From contig NZ_PNLB01000005.1 of assembly GCF_013822795.1 (NCBI RefSeq), positions 1 to 64,000 of the forward strand: 64,000 bases of DNA, in the 5' to 3' direction. Shown piece by piece: positions 1-10,696 of the stretch. This DNA is from Phenylobacterium sp. (GTDB taxonomy: Bacteria; Pseudomonadota; Alphaproteobacteria; Caulobacterales; Caulobacteraceae). The notes under the pieces were generated by a model. The model did no database searches. It was not told where the DNA came from and worked only from the letters and a program-made list of their open reading frames with translations. Every line of letters begins with the position of its first letter. Position 1 is the first letter of the stretch. The position numbers and the translations under genes were made by a program.

Positions 1-872
1 CGGTGCACCGGGCCTGGTTCGATCCCAGCGAGGTGCAGCTCTCGCAGCTGCTCAGCGTCAAGACCGGCGGCTGCGCCGAGAACTGCGGCTATTGCAGCCA
101 GAGCCAGCACTTCGAGACCGGCGTGAAGGCCGGCAAGCTGATGGACGCGACCACCGTCATCGCCGCGGCGATGGAGGCCAAGGCCGGCGGCGCGCAGCGC
201 TTCTGCATGGGCGCGGCCTGGCGCGACCTGAAGGACCGCGACGTGCCGAAGGTGGCGGCGATGATCTCGGGCGTGAAGGCGCTGGGTCTGGAGACCTGCG
301 CGACGCTCGGCATGCTGACCCGCGACCAGGCCCAGTCACTGAAGGACGCCGGCCTCGACTACTACAACCACAACCTCGACACCGGGCCGGACTATTACGA
401 CCAGGTGGTCACCACCCGCACCTACCAGGACCGGCTCGACACCCTGGAGGCGGTGCGCTCGGTGGGGATGAACACCTGCTGCGGCGGCATCGTCGGCATG
501 GGCGAGACGCGCACCGACCGCGCCGGCCTGCTGCACGCCCTGGCTACCCTGCCCGAGCATCCGAATTCGCTGCCGATCAACGACCTGATGCCGATCCCCG
601 GCACGCCGCTGGGCGACTCCAAGGCCGTCGATCCGCTGGAGTTCGTGCGGATGATCGCCGTCGCCCGCATCGTCTGCCCCAAGACCGTGGTCCGCCTCTC
701 GGCCGGCCGCGAGCACATGAGCCGCGAACTGCAGGCGCTCTGCTTCCTGGCCGGCGCCAACTCGATGTTCATCGGCGGGCGGCTGCTGACCACCGCCAAC
801 CCCGACAAGGACACCGACGCCGCGCTCATGGCCGACCTCGGCCTGCGCCCCATGACCATGGCGGCGAATTAG
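1..872 (+). CDS. bioB: Biotin synthase (5' end outside window)
   Basis: Radical-SAM enzyme that inserts sulfur into dethiobiotin, the last step of biotin synthesis in the cytoplasm. The reading frame is open to the left edge; the first in-frame GTG at 3 lies inside the conserved region, so I infer that some tens of N-terminal residues lie outside the window. The radical-SAM cluster motif CAENCGYC (CxxxCxxC) is near the visible start, followed by [18 protein letters not shown] and the C-terminal [16 protein letters not shown] segment, all typical of BioB. The stop is TAG at 870-872. No other bio gene is visible, so any bio operon would lie upstream. Confident. Confidence 0.96.
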   Translation, partial: VHRAWFDPSEVQLSQLLSVKTGGCAENCGYCSQSQHFETGVKAGKLMDATTVIAAAMEAKAGGAQRFCMGAAWRDLKDRDVPKVAAMISGVKALGLETCATLGMLTRDQAQSLKDAGLDYYNHNLDTGPDYYDQVVTTRTYQDRLDTLEAVRSVGMNTCCGGIVGMGETRTDRAGLLHALATLPEHPNSLPINDLMPIPGTPLGDSKAVDPLEFVRMIAVARIVCPKTVVRLSAGREHMSRELQALCFLAGANSMFIGGRLLTTANPDKDTDAALMADLGLRPMTMAAN

Positions 873-974
873 TTGGGGGCGGCTGTCGGCTGCTGACAGG
901 TCCGTGCGTCCTTCGGACTAGCTGGAGCGTTGCGGCCCGCCTATCTGGGTGACGCCGCCCTGACAGGAGCCTGC

Positions 975-1897
<923 letters not shown>

Positions 1898-1901
<4 letters not shown>

Positions 1902-2659
1902 ACCTGCACGCCATCAAGGCCATCTATTTCTTCGAGCTGGCGCGCACCTGGCGCACGCTGATGCAGTCGATCGCCTCGCCGGTGATCTCGACCTCACTCT
2001 ACTTCATCGTCTTCGGGTCGGCGATCGGCTCGCGCATGGTCGAGATCGAGGGGGTCAGCTACGGCGCCTTCATCGTGCCGGGGCTGATCATGCTGTCGAT
2101 CCTGACCGAGAGCATCATGAACGCCTCGTTCGGGATCTACATGCCCAAGTTCTCGGGCACGATCTATGAGGTGCTGTCGGCCCCGATCTCGGCCTTCGAG
2201 ATCGTGGTCGGTTATGTCGGGGCGGCGGCGACCAAGTCGGTGATCCTGGGCCTGATCATCTTGGCCACGGCGCGGCTGTTCGTGGATTTCAGCATCCTGC
2301 ACCCGGTCTGGATGATTGGCTTCCTGGTGCTGACCTCGATCGCCTTCAGCCTGCTCGGCTTCGTCATCGGGGTCTGGGCGGACGGCTGGGAGAAGCTGCA
2401 GATCGTGCCGATGATGATCGTCACGCCCTTGGCCTTCTTGGGCGGCAGCTTCTACTCGATCAGCATGCTGCCCGAGCTCTGGCAGAAGATCACGCTGTTC
2501 AATCCGGTGGTCTACCTGATCTCCGGCTTCCGCTGGAGCTTCTACGGAATCTCCGACGTCGATGTGGGCGTCAGTCTGGCCGCCACCTTCGGCTTCGTGT
2601 TGATCTGCCTGGCGGCGATCTGGGCCATCTTCCGGACCGGTTACAAGCTCAAGACCTGA
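1898..2659 (+). CDS. ABC-2 type transporter permease
   Basis: Integral membrane subunit of 253 residues with about six hydrophobic segments, the fold of ABC-2 exporters of the NodJ/YadH type. It begins with the usual short cytoplasmic amphipathic segment ([15 protein letters not shown]), and the loop [15 protein letters not shown] near residue 190 matches the family's conserved region before the last helices. The ATG overlaps the stop of the ATPase gene (ATGA), so these two form a complete half-size exporter operon. A weak GC-rich inverted repeat (2660-2665 with 2681-2686) follows the stop and might serve as a terminator. The substrate is unknown. Confidence 0.9.
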
Positions 2660-2864
2660 GCCCCGCCAAGGGCCAGTGTTCGGGGCGCCTATAGGGTATT
2701 TACGCAACTATCGCGGGCGATCGGATCGAGTGTAGACAAAACGACGTTCAACCAATCTGTCGGACCGTGTCCGCACAGCGCGGGGCCTGTCTGGGGGGAT
2801 CGAGCACAGCTCGAGTGCGTGACTTGCGCTGAGTCCACGATCCAACCCCTGCGGGAGATCTGTC

Positions 2865-4037
2865 GTGACCAACCTCGTTCAGACTGTGATCGGCGCCCTG
2901 TCGCCGGACATGATCGGCAACCTGTCCAGCGTCCTTGGCGAATCCTCTGGCTCAGTGAGCAAGGGGATGTCAGCAGCGGCCCCGGCGCTGTTGGCCGCGG
3001 CCCTCCAGCAAAGCTCGACGAGCAGCGGCGCAAACGGCCTGCTCAGCCTGATCAGCCAGGCGACAGGCGGCGGCAACCCGCTGGACCGGCTGCCGGCGCT
3101 GCTCGGTGACGACACCGCGCGGGCCGGCCTGCTCAGCCAGGGCAAGACCCTGTCCGACAGTCTGCTGGGCGGCAACGCCGGGGCGGCGACCAACAGTCTG
3201 GCCAGCTTCGCCGGGCTGAAGGGCGGGGCGGCCACGCAGCTGCTCTCGCTGGCCGCGCCGCTGGTGCTGGGCGCGATCGGCAAGTCGTTGGGCGGGACCC
3301 CGACCGCCTCGGGCGTGCAGTCGCTGCTGTCGGATCAGCGGGCGAGCATCCTGGGGGCGCTGCCGCCGGGGCTCGGCTCGTTGTTCGGCTTGGGCGGAGC
3401 GACGCAAACCGCGCGCGCCGCGACGACGTCGGGCGGCGGCGGCTTCGGCAAAATCCTGCCCTGGCTGATCGCCGCGGCGGTGGTGCTGGCCCTGATCTTC
3501 GGGCTGCGCAACTGCGGCTCCAAGCGGGTCGAAGCGCCACCGCCGGTCAAGACCGAGGTGGTCCCCGCGCCTGCGCCCGCGCCCGTCGCGGCGGCCGAGA
3601 CCCTGACCCTGCCGGGCGGGGCGACCATCACGGTGCTGCCGAGCTCGATCGGCTATGGGGTGACGAAGTACCTGGAGTCCAACGAGGCGGCCCCCAAGAC
3701 CTTCGTGTTCGACAACCTGAACTATGACACCGCCTCGAACGCCCTGACGCCGGAGAGCAAGCCGACGATCGACACCCTGGTCCTGATCTTGAAGGCCTAT
3801 CCGAACGTTCGTGGGCGGGTGGTCGGCTACACCGACAACCAGGGCGATCCGGCCGCCAACAAGACGCTGTCCGACGCCCGCGCCGGCACCGTGAAGAAGG
3901 AGCTGTCGGCGCAAGGCATCGCCGCGGACCGTATCGAGACGGCCGGCATGGGCGAGGCCGACCCGATCGCCGACAACGCGACCGAGGACGGGCGCGCCAA
4001 GAACCGGCGGACCGAGCTGGTCATCATCCGCAAGTGA
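2865..4037 (+). CDS. DUF937 / OmpA-domain envelope protein
   Basis: A 390-residue protein with two recognisable parts. Residues about 1-170 are rich in Gly, Ala, Leu and Ser and match DUF937 (YidB-like) helical repeats. A transmembrane helix (ILPWLIAAAVVLALIFGL, about 196-215) is followed by a Pro/Ala linker. The C-terminal about 115 residues form an OmpA-like peptidoglycan-binding domain (TDNQGDPAANKTLSDARA and the end motif NRRTELVI). It is probably inner-membrane anchored with the OmpA domain in the periplasm. The start is GTG at 2865 with GGGAG at 2853-2857. It ends at a strong hairpin shared with the convergent ptsH gene. The exact role is unknown. Confidence 0.85.
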   Translation: MTNLVQTVIGALSPDMIGNLSSVLGESSGSVSKGMSAAAPALLAAALQQSSTSSGANGLLSLISQATGGGNPLDRLPALLGDDTARAGLLSQGKTLSDSLLGGNAGAATNSLASFAGLKGGAATQLLSLAAPLVLGAIGKSLGGTPTASGVQSLLSDQRASILGALPPGLGSLFGLGGATQTARAATTSGGGGFGKILPWLIAAAVVLALIFGLRNCGSKRVEAPPPVKTEVVPAPAPAPVAAAETLTLPGGATITVLPSSIGYGVTKYLESNEAAPKTFVFDNLNYDTASNALTPESKPTIDTLVLILKAYPNVRGRVVGYTDNQGDPAANKTLSDARAGTVKKELSAQGIAADRIETAGMGEADPIADNATEDGRAKNRRTELVIIRK

Positions 4038-4078
4038 TCAACTTTTGTAAGTCGTAGGCCCTCGTAGGGGCTTGGGGG

Positions 4079-4100
4079 CGGCCCGCAGCGATGCGGGCCG
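4079..4100. terminator. Bidirectional hairpin between convergent genes
   Basis: Perfect 9-bp inverted repeat CGGCCCGCA / TGCGGGCCG with a GCGA loop, between the stop of the OmpA-domain gene (plus) and the stop of ptsH (minus). TTCCTATT follows on the plus strand. It probably terminates transcription from both sides; the T-run is short, so efficiency is uncertain. Confidence 0.65.
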
Positions 4101-4103
4101 TTC

Positions 4104-4376
4104 CTATTCGTCTTCGTCGAAGCGGGCGGCGACGAGCGCGGCCAGGGCCTCGACCGCAGGCGCGGCTTCCTTGCCCTCGGCCAGGATGTCGATGCAGCAG
4201 CCGGGGCCGGCGGCCAGCATCATCAGGCCCATGATCGAGCGGGCGTCGACGCTGGACCCGTCCTTGGCGACCTTGACCTCGGCGTCGAAGGTGGCGGCCA
4301 GCTTCACGAACTTGGCCGAGGCCCGCGCGTGCAGGCCCCGCTTGTTGATGATCTCGACGGTGCGGGCTGCGCTCAC
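4104..4376 (-). CDS. ptsH: HPr phosphocarrier protein
   Basis: Small (90-residue) phosphocarrier of a regulatory PTS. The active-site motif GLHARAS places the phosphorylatable His at residue 16, and the regulatory serine region ARSIMGLM places Ser at 47, the target of the HprK encoded upstream in the same cluster. The start is GTG at 4376; its GTGA overlaps the stop of the EIIA gene by 4 nt. No sugar permease genes are near, which suits the purely regulatory PTS seen in many alphaproteobacteria. Enzyme I is not in the window. Confidence 0.93.
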   Translation of the reverse strand: MSAARTVEIINKRGLHARASAKFVKLAATFDAEVKVAKDGSSVDARSIMGLMMLAAGPGCCIDILAEGKEAAPAVEALAALVAARFDEDE

Positions 4377-4777
4377 TTTTCGCCGGCCAGCACGTAGGAG
4401 GCGACGGAGATGTACTTGCGGCCGGCTTCCTGGGCGCAGGCGACGCAATCTTCCAGCGACTGGCGCGTGCGCACCGAGGCCAGCTTGATCAGCATGGGCA
4501 GGTTGAGCCCGGCGATGACCTCGGCCTTGGTCTGTTCCATCACCGAGATGGCCAGGTTCGAGGGCGTGCCGCCGAACATGTCGGTCAGCAGAATGACGCC
4601 AGAACCGGAATCGACGGCCTCGCACGCCGCCAGGATGTCCTTGCGGCGCTTTTCCATGTCGTCTTCCGGCCCGATGCAGATGGACGCGACCGCAGCCTGC
4701 GGCCCCACCACATGCTCCATGGCGAAGACGAATTCCTCGGCCAGCCGCCCGTGCGTAACGATCACGAGCCCGATCAT
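4373..4777 (-). CDS. PTS EIIA component, mannose family
   Basis: Cytoplasmic phosphotransfer protein of about 134 residues related to the IIA domain of mannose PTS permeases. It opens MIGLVIVTHGRLAEE, with the phosphorylatable His at residue 9, and carries the conserved LTDMFGGTPSNLA segment. I chose ATG at 4777 rather than one nine codons upstream, because the family starts at this MIGLVIVTHG block and a GAGAG lies just upstream. It sits between hprK and ptsH, the usual alphaproteobacterial order. There are no IIB/IIC/IID partners, so a signalling role (input to ChvG/ChvI or to carbon/nitrogen control) is inferred. Confidence 0.9.
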   Translation of the reverse strand: MIGLVIVTHGRLAEEFVFAMEHVVGPQAAVASICIGPEDDMEKRRKDILAACEAVDSGSGVILLTDMFGGTPSNLAISVMEQTKAEVIAGLNLPMLIKLASVRTRQSLEDCVACAQEAGRKYISVASYVLAGEK

Positions 4778-4787
4778 GCCAACTCTC

Positions 4788-5273
4788 TCAACGGGAATCC
4801 CCACCCGGCCGCGGCGATACGCCGGCCGCGAGGGCGTCTAGATACGCTTCTTCCGCCCAAGCTCCAAGATGTTGCAGTGCGCGACGAAGCTTCGCGGGCG
4901 CCGAAGACTCTAACGCCTGAAGTGAAAGCGCCGGGATACTCAACCCGACGTAATCCCTGAAAGCCGGTGCGGGCATGCGCTCATGCTGCTCGCAGGCGAC
5001 CGCCAAAGCAATGCGGCAAAAGGGAAGAGCGGGTTCAGGGAGGACCCCGAGGCCACGGACCTCGATCAACCCTGAGAGGGTGTCGGGGGCGCGGCCAAAG
5101 AGCGCGCCGTCGCAGGCCCAGAGCACCACCCGGTCGTCGGCGACCAGGCGGAAGCCGTGGTCGAGGGCGCGCAGGGCCAGGTCGCTCTTGCCGGCGCCGG
5201 AGGGGCCTTCGATCAGCACGCCGCGCCAGGTCCCGTCGATGTAGGCGGCCAGCAGACCGGCGTGGACGATCAT
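4788..5273 (-). CDS. hprK: HPr kinase/phosphorylase, short alphaproteobacterial form
   Basis: Phosphorylates HPr on its regulatory serine. At 161 residues it is about half the length of Gram-positive HprK and lacks the N-terminal domain, which is normal in Alphaproteobacteria. Walker A GPSGAGKS is at residues 23-30 and is followed by VADDRV with the paired acidic residues. The second conserved motif LIEVRGLGVLP is present. Its start overlaps the chvG stop by 4 nt, and the EIIA gene follows after about 10 nt, so chvI-chvG-hprK-EIIA-ptsH looks like one transcription unit. Confidence 0.92.
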   Translation of the reverse strand: MIVHAGLLAAYIDGTWRGVLIEGPSGAGKSDLALRALDHGFRLVADDRVVLWACDGALFGRAPDTLSGLIEVRGLGVLPEPALPFCRIALAVACEQHERMPAPAFRDYVGLSIPALSLQALESSAPAKLRRALQHLGAWAEEAYLDALAAGVSPRPGGDSR

Positions 5274-6901
5274 CGCCGCGCCTCGGGCAGGGTGACGACG
5301 AAGCGGGCCCCCTCGACGACGCCGTCGGGGCCGGTGCGGTTTTCAGCGCGGATCGAGCCGCCCTGCGCCGCGGCGATCTGGCGGGCGATCGAGAGGCCGA
5401 GACCCGAATTGCCGCCGAACGCCGCGCCCTTGGGCCGCGAAGTGTAGAACCGCTGGAAGATGGTCTCGAGATTGTCCGGCGGAATGCCCGGGCCGTCGTC
5501 CTCGACGGTCAGCACCGCCTGGCCGCGCCCGCGCTCGAGCCGAACGCGGACCTCGCCGCCCTGGGCGCTGAACGAGCGGGCGTTGTCGATCAGGTTCCGC
5601 AGCAGCTGACCGAGCGGCCCCTCGCGGCCGGAGACCATGATCGGTTCGAGCGTGTCGGGCGGGGTGTAGGCGACCGCCACGTCGCCCGGCTTGGCGGTGT
5701 CCTGGTAGAGCTGGATGACCTCGCCGATCAGCCGGCCAAGGTCGAGCGAGCGCAGGTCCTCGCGCGACAGCTCGGCGTCCAGGCGCGAGGCGTTGGAGAT
5801 GTCGGTCACCAGCCGGTCGAGGCGCTTGATGTCGTTCTTGAGGATCGCCATCAGCCGGTCGCGGGCGACCGGATCCTTGACCAGGTCCAAGGTCTCGACG
5901 GCCGAGCGCAACGAGGTCAGCGGGTTCTTGATCTCGTGGGCCACGTCGGCGGCGAACCGCTCGATGGCGTCCATCCGCTCGGACAGGGCATCGGTCATGT
6001 CTTCCAGCGAGCGGGTCAGATCGCCGAGTTCGTCGTCGCGCTTGGCCAGCTGCGGCAGCGAGATCGACCGCGCCCGCGACAGGCGCACCCGGTCGGCGGC
6101 GCGGGCCAGCATTCGCACCGGCTGGGCGATCAGGTTGTTGAGCAGCAGCGACGAGACCAGGGTCACGAAGATCGCGATGAGGATGAACGGGGCCAGGGCC
6201 TGGCGTTCGGCGCGGATGATCTCATCGACGTCGCTGGCCTCGAGGGTTAGGACCCCGAGCACCGCCTGCACGTGCTGGATCGGGATCGAGACCGAGACCA
6301 CGCGCTCGCCGTCCTCGGCCGTGCGCATGCCGGCCCAGTGCACGCCGCGCAGCGCCTCGCCGACCTCCATCATCAGCGCGCGCTGGGCCGCGGGGGCGGG
6401 CGGCGGCGGCGGGCGGCCGATCTTGAGGTCCAAGGCCAGGCCACGCTGGTCCTCGCGCGGGCGGGCCGGGGGCAGCACCTTCCATTCGACCCGGTCGGCG
6501 ACCCAGTAGCTGTCGGCGATCAGGTTGCCCTCGGCGTCGAACAGCCGGGCCCGCTGCGAGCGCGGGTTGGACAGCATCTGCAGGATTTCGCTGGCCGCCT
6601 GGGCGTCGAGCTCGGGGGTCGGCTCGCCGACCGTGGCGGCGCGGTTGATCACGTTGACGATCAACTCGCCCTGGGTGGTCAGGCTGTCGATCCGCGCCCC
6701 GACCAGGCCGCGCCGCAGCTCGTTGAGCAGCAGCGAGCCGGCGATGATGATCGCCAGGCCCAGAACGTTGAGCAGGATGATGAAACGCCCCAGGCGCGAG
6801 CCTGGCAGCCAACTGAAGAACGAGGGCCCGGACGGCGGCGGTCGCCGCTTGCGGGCCGCCGGCTTCGGGTCAGGCTTCGCGGTATCTGTATCCGACGCCA
6901 T
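5270..6901 (-). CDS. chvG: Sensor histidine kinase ChvG
   Basis: Membrane sensor of the ChvG-ChvI pair, known in related bacteria to respond to cell-envelope and acid stress. About 543 residues: cationic Pro-rich N-terminus, TM1 ([20 protein letters not shown]), a periplasmic domain of about 190 residues, TM2 ([21 protein letters not shown]), HAMP, HisKA with [11 protein letters not shown] (His about 322), and HATPase with [17 protein letters not shown] and GLGLSIAR. I chose ATG at 6901, which overlaps the chvI 3' end by 32 nt; starts further upstream would overlap chvI more deeply. A Pro-rich insert ([12 protein letters not shown]) in the periplasmic domain looks lineage specific. Confidence 0.92.
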   Translation of the reverse strand: MASDTDTAKPDPKPAARKRRPPPSGPSFFSWLPGSRLGRFIILLNVLGLAIIIAGSLLLNELRRGLVGARIDSLTTQGELIVNVINRAATVGEPTPELDAQAASEILQMLSNPRSQRARLFDAEGNLIADSYWVADRVEWKVLPPARPREDQRGLALDLKIGRPPPPPAPAAQRALMMEVGEALRGVHWAGMRTAEDGERVVSVSIPIQHVQAVLGVLTLEASDVDEIIRAERQALAPFILIAIFVTLVSSLLLNNLIAQPVRMLARAADRVRLSRARSISLPQLAKRDDELGDLTRSLEDMTDALSERMDAIERFAADVAHEIKNPLTSLRSAVETLDLVKDPVARDRLMAILKNDIKRLDRLVTDISNASRLDAELSREDLRSLDLGRLIGEVIQLYQDTAKPGDVAVAYTPPDTLEPIMVSGREGPLGQLLRNLIDNARSFSAQGGEVRVRLERGRGQAVLTVEDDGPGIPPDNLETIFQRFYTSRPKGAAFGGNSGLGLSIARQIAAAQGGSIRAENRTGPDGVVEGARFVVTLPEARR

Positions 6902-7589
6902 AGAGGGTTTCGATCGCGTCGAACTCCGGGTCGACTTCGCGGAACTTCTTTCGCATCCGCTTGATATGGCTGTCGATGGTGCGGTCGTCGACATAGACCT
7001 GATCGTCGTAGGCCGCGTCCATCAGGTTGTCGCGGCTTTTCACAAAGCCGGGGCGCTGGGCCAGCGACTGCAGCAGCAGGAATTCGGTGACGGTCAGCTT
7101 CACCGGCTTGCCGTCCCACAGGCAGTCGTGGCGGGCCGGGTCGAGGGTCAGCTTGCCGCGCTTCAGCGCGCGCGAGGCGGCGTCGCCATTGGCGCCCGCC
7201 GCGGCCGGCGCCGGCTCCTCGCCCTCGATCCCGGCGCGGCGCAGCACCGCCTTCACCCGCTCGATCAGCAGGCGCTGGCTGAACGGCTTGTGCATGTAGT
7301 CGTCGGCGCCAAGATTGAAGCCGAGGATCTCGTCGATCTCCTCGTCCTTCGAGGTGAGGATGATCACCGGCAGGTCCGAAGTCCGGCGCAGGCGGCGCAG
7401 CACCTCCATCCCGTCCATGCGCGGCATCTTGACGTCGAGGATCGCCAGATCCGGCGGCTCGTTCTCCAGGGCCGCCAGTCCCGAGGCGCCGTCGAAATAG
7501 GCCTTCACCTCGTGGCCGTGGCTTTCAAGGGCGAGGCTGACCGACGTGACGATGTTCTCGTCGTCGTCCACCAGGGTGATCTTGGCCAT
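6870..7589 (-). CDS. chvI: Response regulator ChvI
   Basis: OmpR/PhoB-type transcription factor of 239 residues. Receiver: acidic pocket DDDEN near the N-terminus, phosphoacceptor Asp52 in [13 protein letters not shown], and K in HKPFSQRLL. The C-terminal winged helix contains [16 protein letters not shown], the DNA-recognition region of the family. It is first in the minus-strand cluster with chvG, hprK, EIIA and ptsH. Its upstream region (7590-7807) is shared with a divergent unknown gene and contains a 13-bp palindrome at 7614-7626 that could be an operator, although ChvI sites are usually described as direct repeats. Confidence 0.94.
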   Translation of the reverse strand: MAKITLVDDDENIVTSVSLALESHGHEVKAYFDGASGLAALENEPPDLAILDVKMPRMDGMEVLRRLRRTSDLPVIILTSKDEEIDEILGFNLGADDYMHKPFSQRLLIERVKAVLRRAGIEGEEPAPAAAGANGDAASRALKRGKLTLDPARHDCLWDGKPVKLTVTEFLLLQSLAQRPGFVKSRDNLMDAAYDDQVYVDDRTIDSHIKRMRKKFREVDPEFDAIETLYGVGYRYREA

Positions 7590-7613
7590 AGGTCTCGTCG
7601 TATCCTTCAGCGA

Positions 7614-7626
7614 AGCTTGGCAAGCT
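7614..7626. promoter_or_regulatory. Palindrome upstream of chvI
   Basis: AGCTTG G CAAGCT, a perfect 13-bp palindrome starting 25 nt upstream of the chvI start codon. A related TAAGCTTGGCG occurs at about 7768-7778, near the divergent gene at 7808. It could be a regulator site in the shared 218-nt promoter region; the binding protein is not known. Confidence 0.3.
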
Positions 7627-7807
7627 AATGGCCCGCCAGCGTGTCCTCAATGGGGCGCCGCACGGAGCGCGCGCGGCCTCTCACGGGGAAGCCGGCGGAC
7701 GGGCGGCTGGTTCCATCGCCGCGCCGCGCGTCGGGCGAGGGCGCAATCCCTTATGATAAAACGATATTAAGCTTGGCGGGGCATGCTGTCTGGGAAGGGG
7801 ATCTTCC

Positions 7808-9529
7808 GTGAACGGCCAGCAAGTCCATTACGAAGTCTTCATTCGGCGGGCCCCTGGCGCGGCGTGGAAACTCGACATGGCTACCGAGAACCGCACCGCG
7901 GCGGTCTCGGCCGCCGAGGAGTTGATGGCCGAGGGGCGCGTCGCCGCGGTCCGGGTCTCTAAGGAAACTCTCGATCCGGAGACCCGCGAGTTCCAGTCGA
8001 TCACCATCCTCAACCTCGGCGTTTCTGAAGCGCCGAAGAAAAAGAAGGTCGTCGAGAACCAGGATCCGCTCTGCGTCAGCCCGCAGGACCTCTACACCGT
8101 CCACGCCCGCGAACGGATCGGTCGGCTGCTGGAAGGCTGGCTGGAGCGCAAGGGCGCCACGCCGTTCGAACTGCTGCACCGGCCCGACCTGGTCGAGGAG
8201 CTGGAGGCGTCGGGCACCGACCTGCAGCACGCCATCCAGAAGGTCGCGATCCCTGAGGCTCAAGCCCGCGGCCTGACCGTCCACGAGTTGATCCGCACCT
8301 TTTCCAGCTTGGTCGAGCGCGCCATCGACCGGCTGCTCAAGGACTGCCGCCGCGGCGGCATGCCCAATCTCGACAAGGAAGGCTTCGCCCGCGCGGCCGA
8401 ACGGGTCAGCCACGATCCGGAGCGCGCCTACCTGCTGGGCGCCGGGGTCGCGGCCTCGATCGCCCCGGCCCGCTCGTGGTCGGAGAAGGTCTCGCGCCTG
8501 CTCGACCTGGCCGACGCCGCGCCGGTCACCGGACCGCCGCGCGGCCTGGCGCTGCAGACCGTCGAACAGCCGCTGGCCGAGATCCTCGGATCGAAGTCGG
8601 GGCTCGACAACATTATCGGCCTGGACCTGGACCTGGGCGGCCAGCTGGCGGCGATGACCCGGCTGGCGGCGTGCGACACAGTTGACGCCCTGATCCGCGC
8701 CGAGCCGTCGGTCGCCAAGATGATGCCGCCGCTGTCGGAGGCGGCCACGCGGCTGTCGAAGTGGCTGGCGGCCGACGACTTCGCCAGCGTCCGCGTGGCC
8801 ATCGCCAAGCGGGTGGTGCGCGAGCTCAACGGCCCGCGGCGGCTGCGCCCCTCGGACGCCTCCGGCGAGATCGAGGTCATGCGCGGTCTGGCCATGACGC
8901 TGACCGCGGCGGCGGCGGCCGGCGCGCTGCTCAACGTCGAAGACGTGCAGGCCGCCTTCGTGCAGCGCTCGCGGATGCTGGTCACCAGCGACTTCGTCGA
9001 GGCTTATCTGGGCGGCGGCGAGCGCAGCGCCCGCGAAGAGATCGAGGCGCTGGTCTGGCTGGTCGAGAATGTGATCGGCGGGGCCAATAAACGCCAGGCA
9101 GGCCGCTACCTGTCGGCCGGCGTCTCGGCCCTGCGGTTCGAGAAGGAATTCCGCTACGGCCCCGACACCGCGGCGGTGAAGCTGCAGAAGCTGGCGGCCT
9201 TGCAGCGCGCGGTGGCGCGCGGCGGGCTGGCGGCCGAGGACTACGCCCCGATCCAGGCCAAGATCGGCGACGTCGGCGGCCTGGTCGAGGCCGACGCCCG
9301 GCTGATCCCGACGCTGGCCAAGACGCCCGCCTCGGCGGCGCAGAAGCTGCTGTTGCTGCTCAGGCTGGCTGCGGGCGAGACCGCGCCGGCCGGACCGGCG
9401 GCCGATCGCGCCCGCCAGGAGGCGATGCGCCTGGTCCGCCAGGACGAAACGCGGGCCGAACTGGCGGCCAACCCCGAGCGCATGGACCAGGTGCGAAGCC
9501 TGATCAGCCAGCTCGGCGTGGCCGCCTGA
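7808..9529 (+). CDS. Unrecognised 573-residue protein, divergent from chvI
   Basis: I do not recognise a family. There is no signal peptide or membrane segment, so it is probably cytoplasmic. Residues 1-80 (YEVFIRRAPGAAWKLDMATE ...) look like a small alpha/beta module; about 95-573 are predicted mostly helical, rich in Ala, Leu and Arg. No catalytic motif stands out. The start is GTG at 7808 with GAAGGGG at 7794-7800. It shares a 218-nt promoter region with chvI, so it may be linked to envelope-stress control, but this is inference from position. It converges with asd, leaving 6 nt between stops. It is probably a conserved hypothetical of the lineage. Confidence 0.8.
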   Translation: MNGQQVHYEVFIRRAPGAAWKLDMATENRTAAVSAAEELMAEGRVAAVRVSKETLDPETREFQSITILNLGVSEAPKKKKVVENQDPLCVSPQDLYTVHARERIGRLLEGWLERKGATPFELLHRPDLVEELEASGTDLQHAIQKVAIPEAQARGLTVHELIRTFSSLVERAIDRLLKDCRRGGMPNLDKEGFARAAERVSHDPERAYLLGAGVAASIAPARSWSEKVSRLLDLADAAPVTGPPRGLALQTVEQPLAEILGSKSGLDNIIGLDLDLGGQLAAMTRLAACDTVDALIRAEPSVAKMMPPLSEAATRLSKWLAADDFASVRVAIAKRVVRELNGPRRLRPSDASGEIEVMRGLAMTLTAAAAAGALLNVEDVQAAFVQRSRMLVTSDFVEAYLGGGERSAREEIEALVWLVENVIGGANKRQAGRYLSAGVSALRFEKEFRYGPDTAAVKLQKLAALQRAVARGGLAAEDYAPIQAKIGDVGGLVEADARLIPTLAKTPASAAQKLLLLLRLAAGETAPAGPAADRARQEAMRLVRQDETRAELAANPERMDQVRSLISQLGVAA

Positions 9530-9535
9530 CGTTCC

Positions 9536-10567
9536 TTAGGCGGCGGTCTTGCTCTTCAGCAGGCCGCGTTCGTGCAGCAGTTCGGCGATCTGGACCGCGT
9601 TGAGCGCCGCGCCCTTGCGCAGGTTGTCGGCGACGACCCACATGTTCAGGCCGTTCTCGACGGTCGGATCCTTGCGGATGCGGCTGACGAAGACCGGGAA
9701 CTCGCCCTGGGCTTCCTTCGGCGTGATGTAGCCCTTGTCGTTGCGCTGATCGATGACGATCAGGCCGGGGCTCTCGCGCAGCAGATCGCGGGCCTCGTCC
9801 TCGTCGAGCGGATCGTGGAACTCGATGTTCACGCTCTCGGAGTGGCCGACCATCACCGGGACGCGGACGCAGGTGACCGTCAGGGCGATCGACGGATCGA
9901 TCATCTTGTGGGTCTCGTGCCACATCTTGGCTTCTTCGTCGGTGTAGCCGTCATCGTTGAACGAGCCGATGAACGGAATGACGTTGAAGGCGATCTGCTT
10001 GGGGAACTTCTTGGGCTCGGGCGCGCCGAGGACGAAGACGCCCTTGGTCTGATCCCAGAGCTCATCCATGCCTTCCTTGCCGGCCCCGGAGACCGACTGG
10101 TACGTCGAAACCACCACCCGCTTGATGCGCGCGCGGTCATGCAGCGGCTTCAGCGCCACGACCAGCTGGGCGGTCGAGCAGTTCGGGTTGGCGATGATGT
10201 TCTTCTTCGACGCATAGGCGACGTCGTCCGGGTTCACTTCCGGGACGATCAGCGGCACGTCGGGGTCCATGCGCCAGGCCGACGAGTTGTCGATCACGAT
10301 CGGGCCGGCGGCGCCGATCTTCGGCGACCATTCCTTGGAGAACGAGCCCGAGACGCTCATCAGCACGACGTCGACGGTCGAGAAGTCGAACTGCTCGACG
10401 TCCTCGCACTTGAGGATCTGCTCGCCGAACGAGACCTCGACGCCGATCGACTTGCGGCTGGCGATCGCGTGAATCTTGTCCACGGGGAAGTTCACTTCCT
10501 CCAGGATGTTCAGCATCTCGCGGCCCACATTGCCCGTGGCGCCGACCACGGCCACCCGATAGCCCAT
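9536..10567 (-). CDS. asd: Aspartate-semialdehyde dehydrogenase
   Basis: NADP-dependent enzyme that converts aspartyl phosphate to aspartate semialdehyde, on the route to Lys, Thr, Met and diaminopimelate. It has 343 residues, normal length. The nucleotide motif GATGNVG is at residues 9-15, catalytic Cys130 in ANPNCSTAQ, and substrate-binding segments VSTYQSVSGAGKEGM and TCVRVPVMVGHSE follow. The gene stands alone on the minus strand and is divergent from the small unknown gene at 10697. Confidence 0.96.
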   Translation of the reverse strand: MGYRVAVVGATGNVGREMLNILEEVNFPVDKIHAIASRKSIGVEVSFGEQILKCEDVEQFDFSTVDVVLMSVSGSFSKEWSPKIGAAGPIVIDNSSAWRMDPDVPLIVPEVNPDDVAYASKKNIIANPNCSTAQLVVALKPLHDRARIKRVVVSTYQSVSGAGKEGMDELWDQTKGVFVLGAPEPKKFPKQIAFNVIPFIGSFNDDGYTDEEAKMWHETHKMIDPSIALTVTCVRVPVMVGHSESVNIEFHDPLDEDEARDLLRESPGLIVIDQRNDKGYITPKEAQGEFPVFVSRIRKDPTVENGLNMWVVADNLRKGAALNAVQIAELLHERGLLKSKTAA

Positions 10568-10696
10568 GGCGGTCTCCTTTAGATCGTTCAGAAGCGGAGC
10601 GTCCCCTTACGCCTTGCGGTTCCCGCGCGCAATGAACCGCAGTTTTCCGGTTGGCCCGCCGCTTGCGATGAGAGCGCGGTCACAGCGGGAGGCTTC

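Noticed and set aside
883..905. CTGTC...GACAG hairpin after bioB as a terminator
   Set aside because: Short stem, no T-run; too weak to call.
2660..2686. GCCCCG...CGGGGC after the ABC permease as a terminator
   Set aside because: Six-base arms with a 15-nt loop and no T-run directly after; mentioned with the gene only.
4967..6250. 427-codon plus-strand frame over hprK/chvG
   Set aside because: Antisense shadow of well-defined genes; Arg/Gly-rich without motifs.
4104..7589. A new PTS-sensor system
   Set aside because: The order chvI-chvG-hprK-EIIA(Man)-ptsH is the known alphaproteobacterial arrangement.
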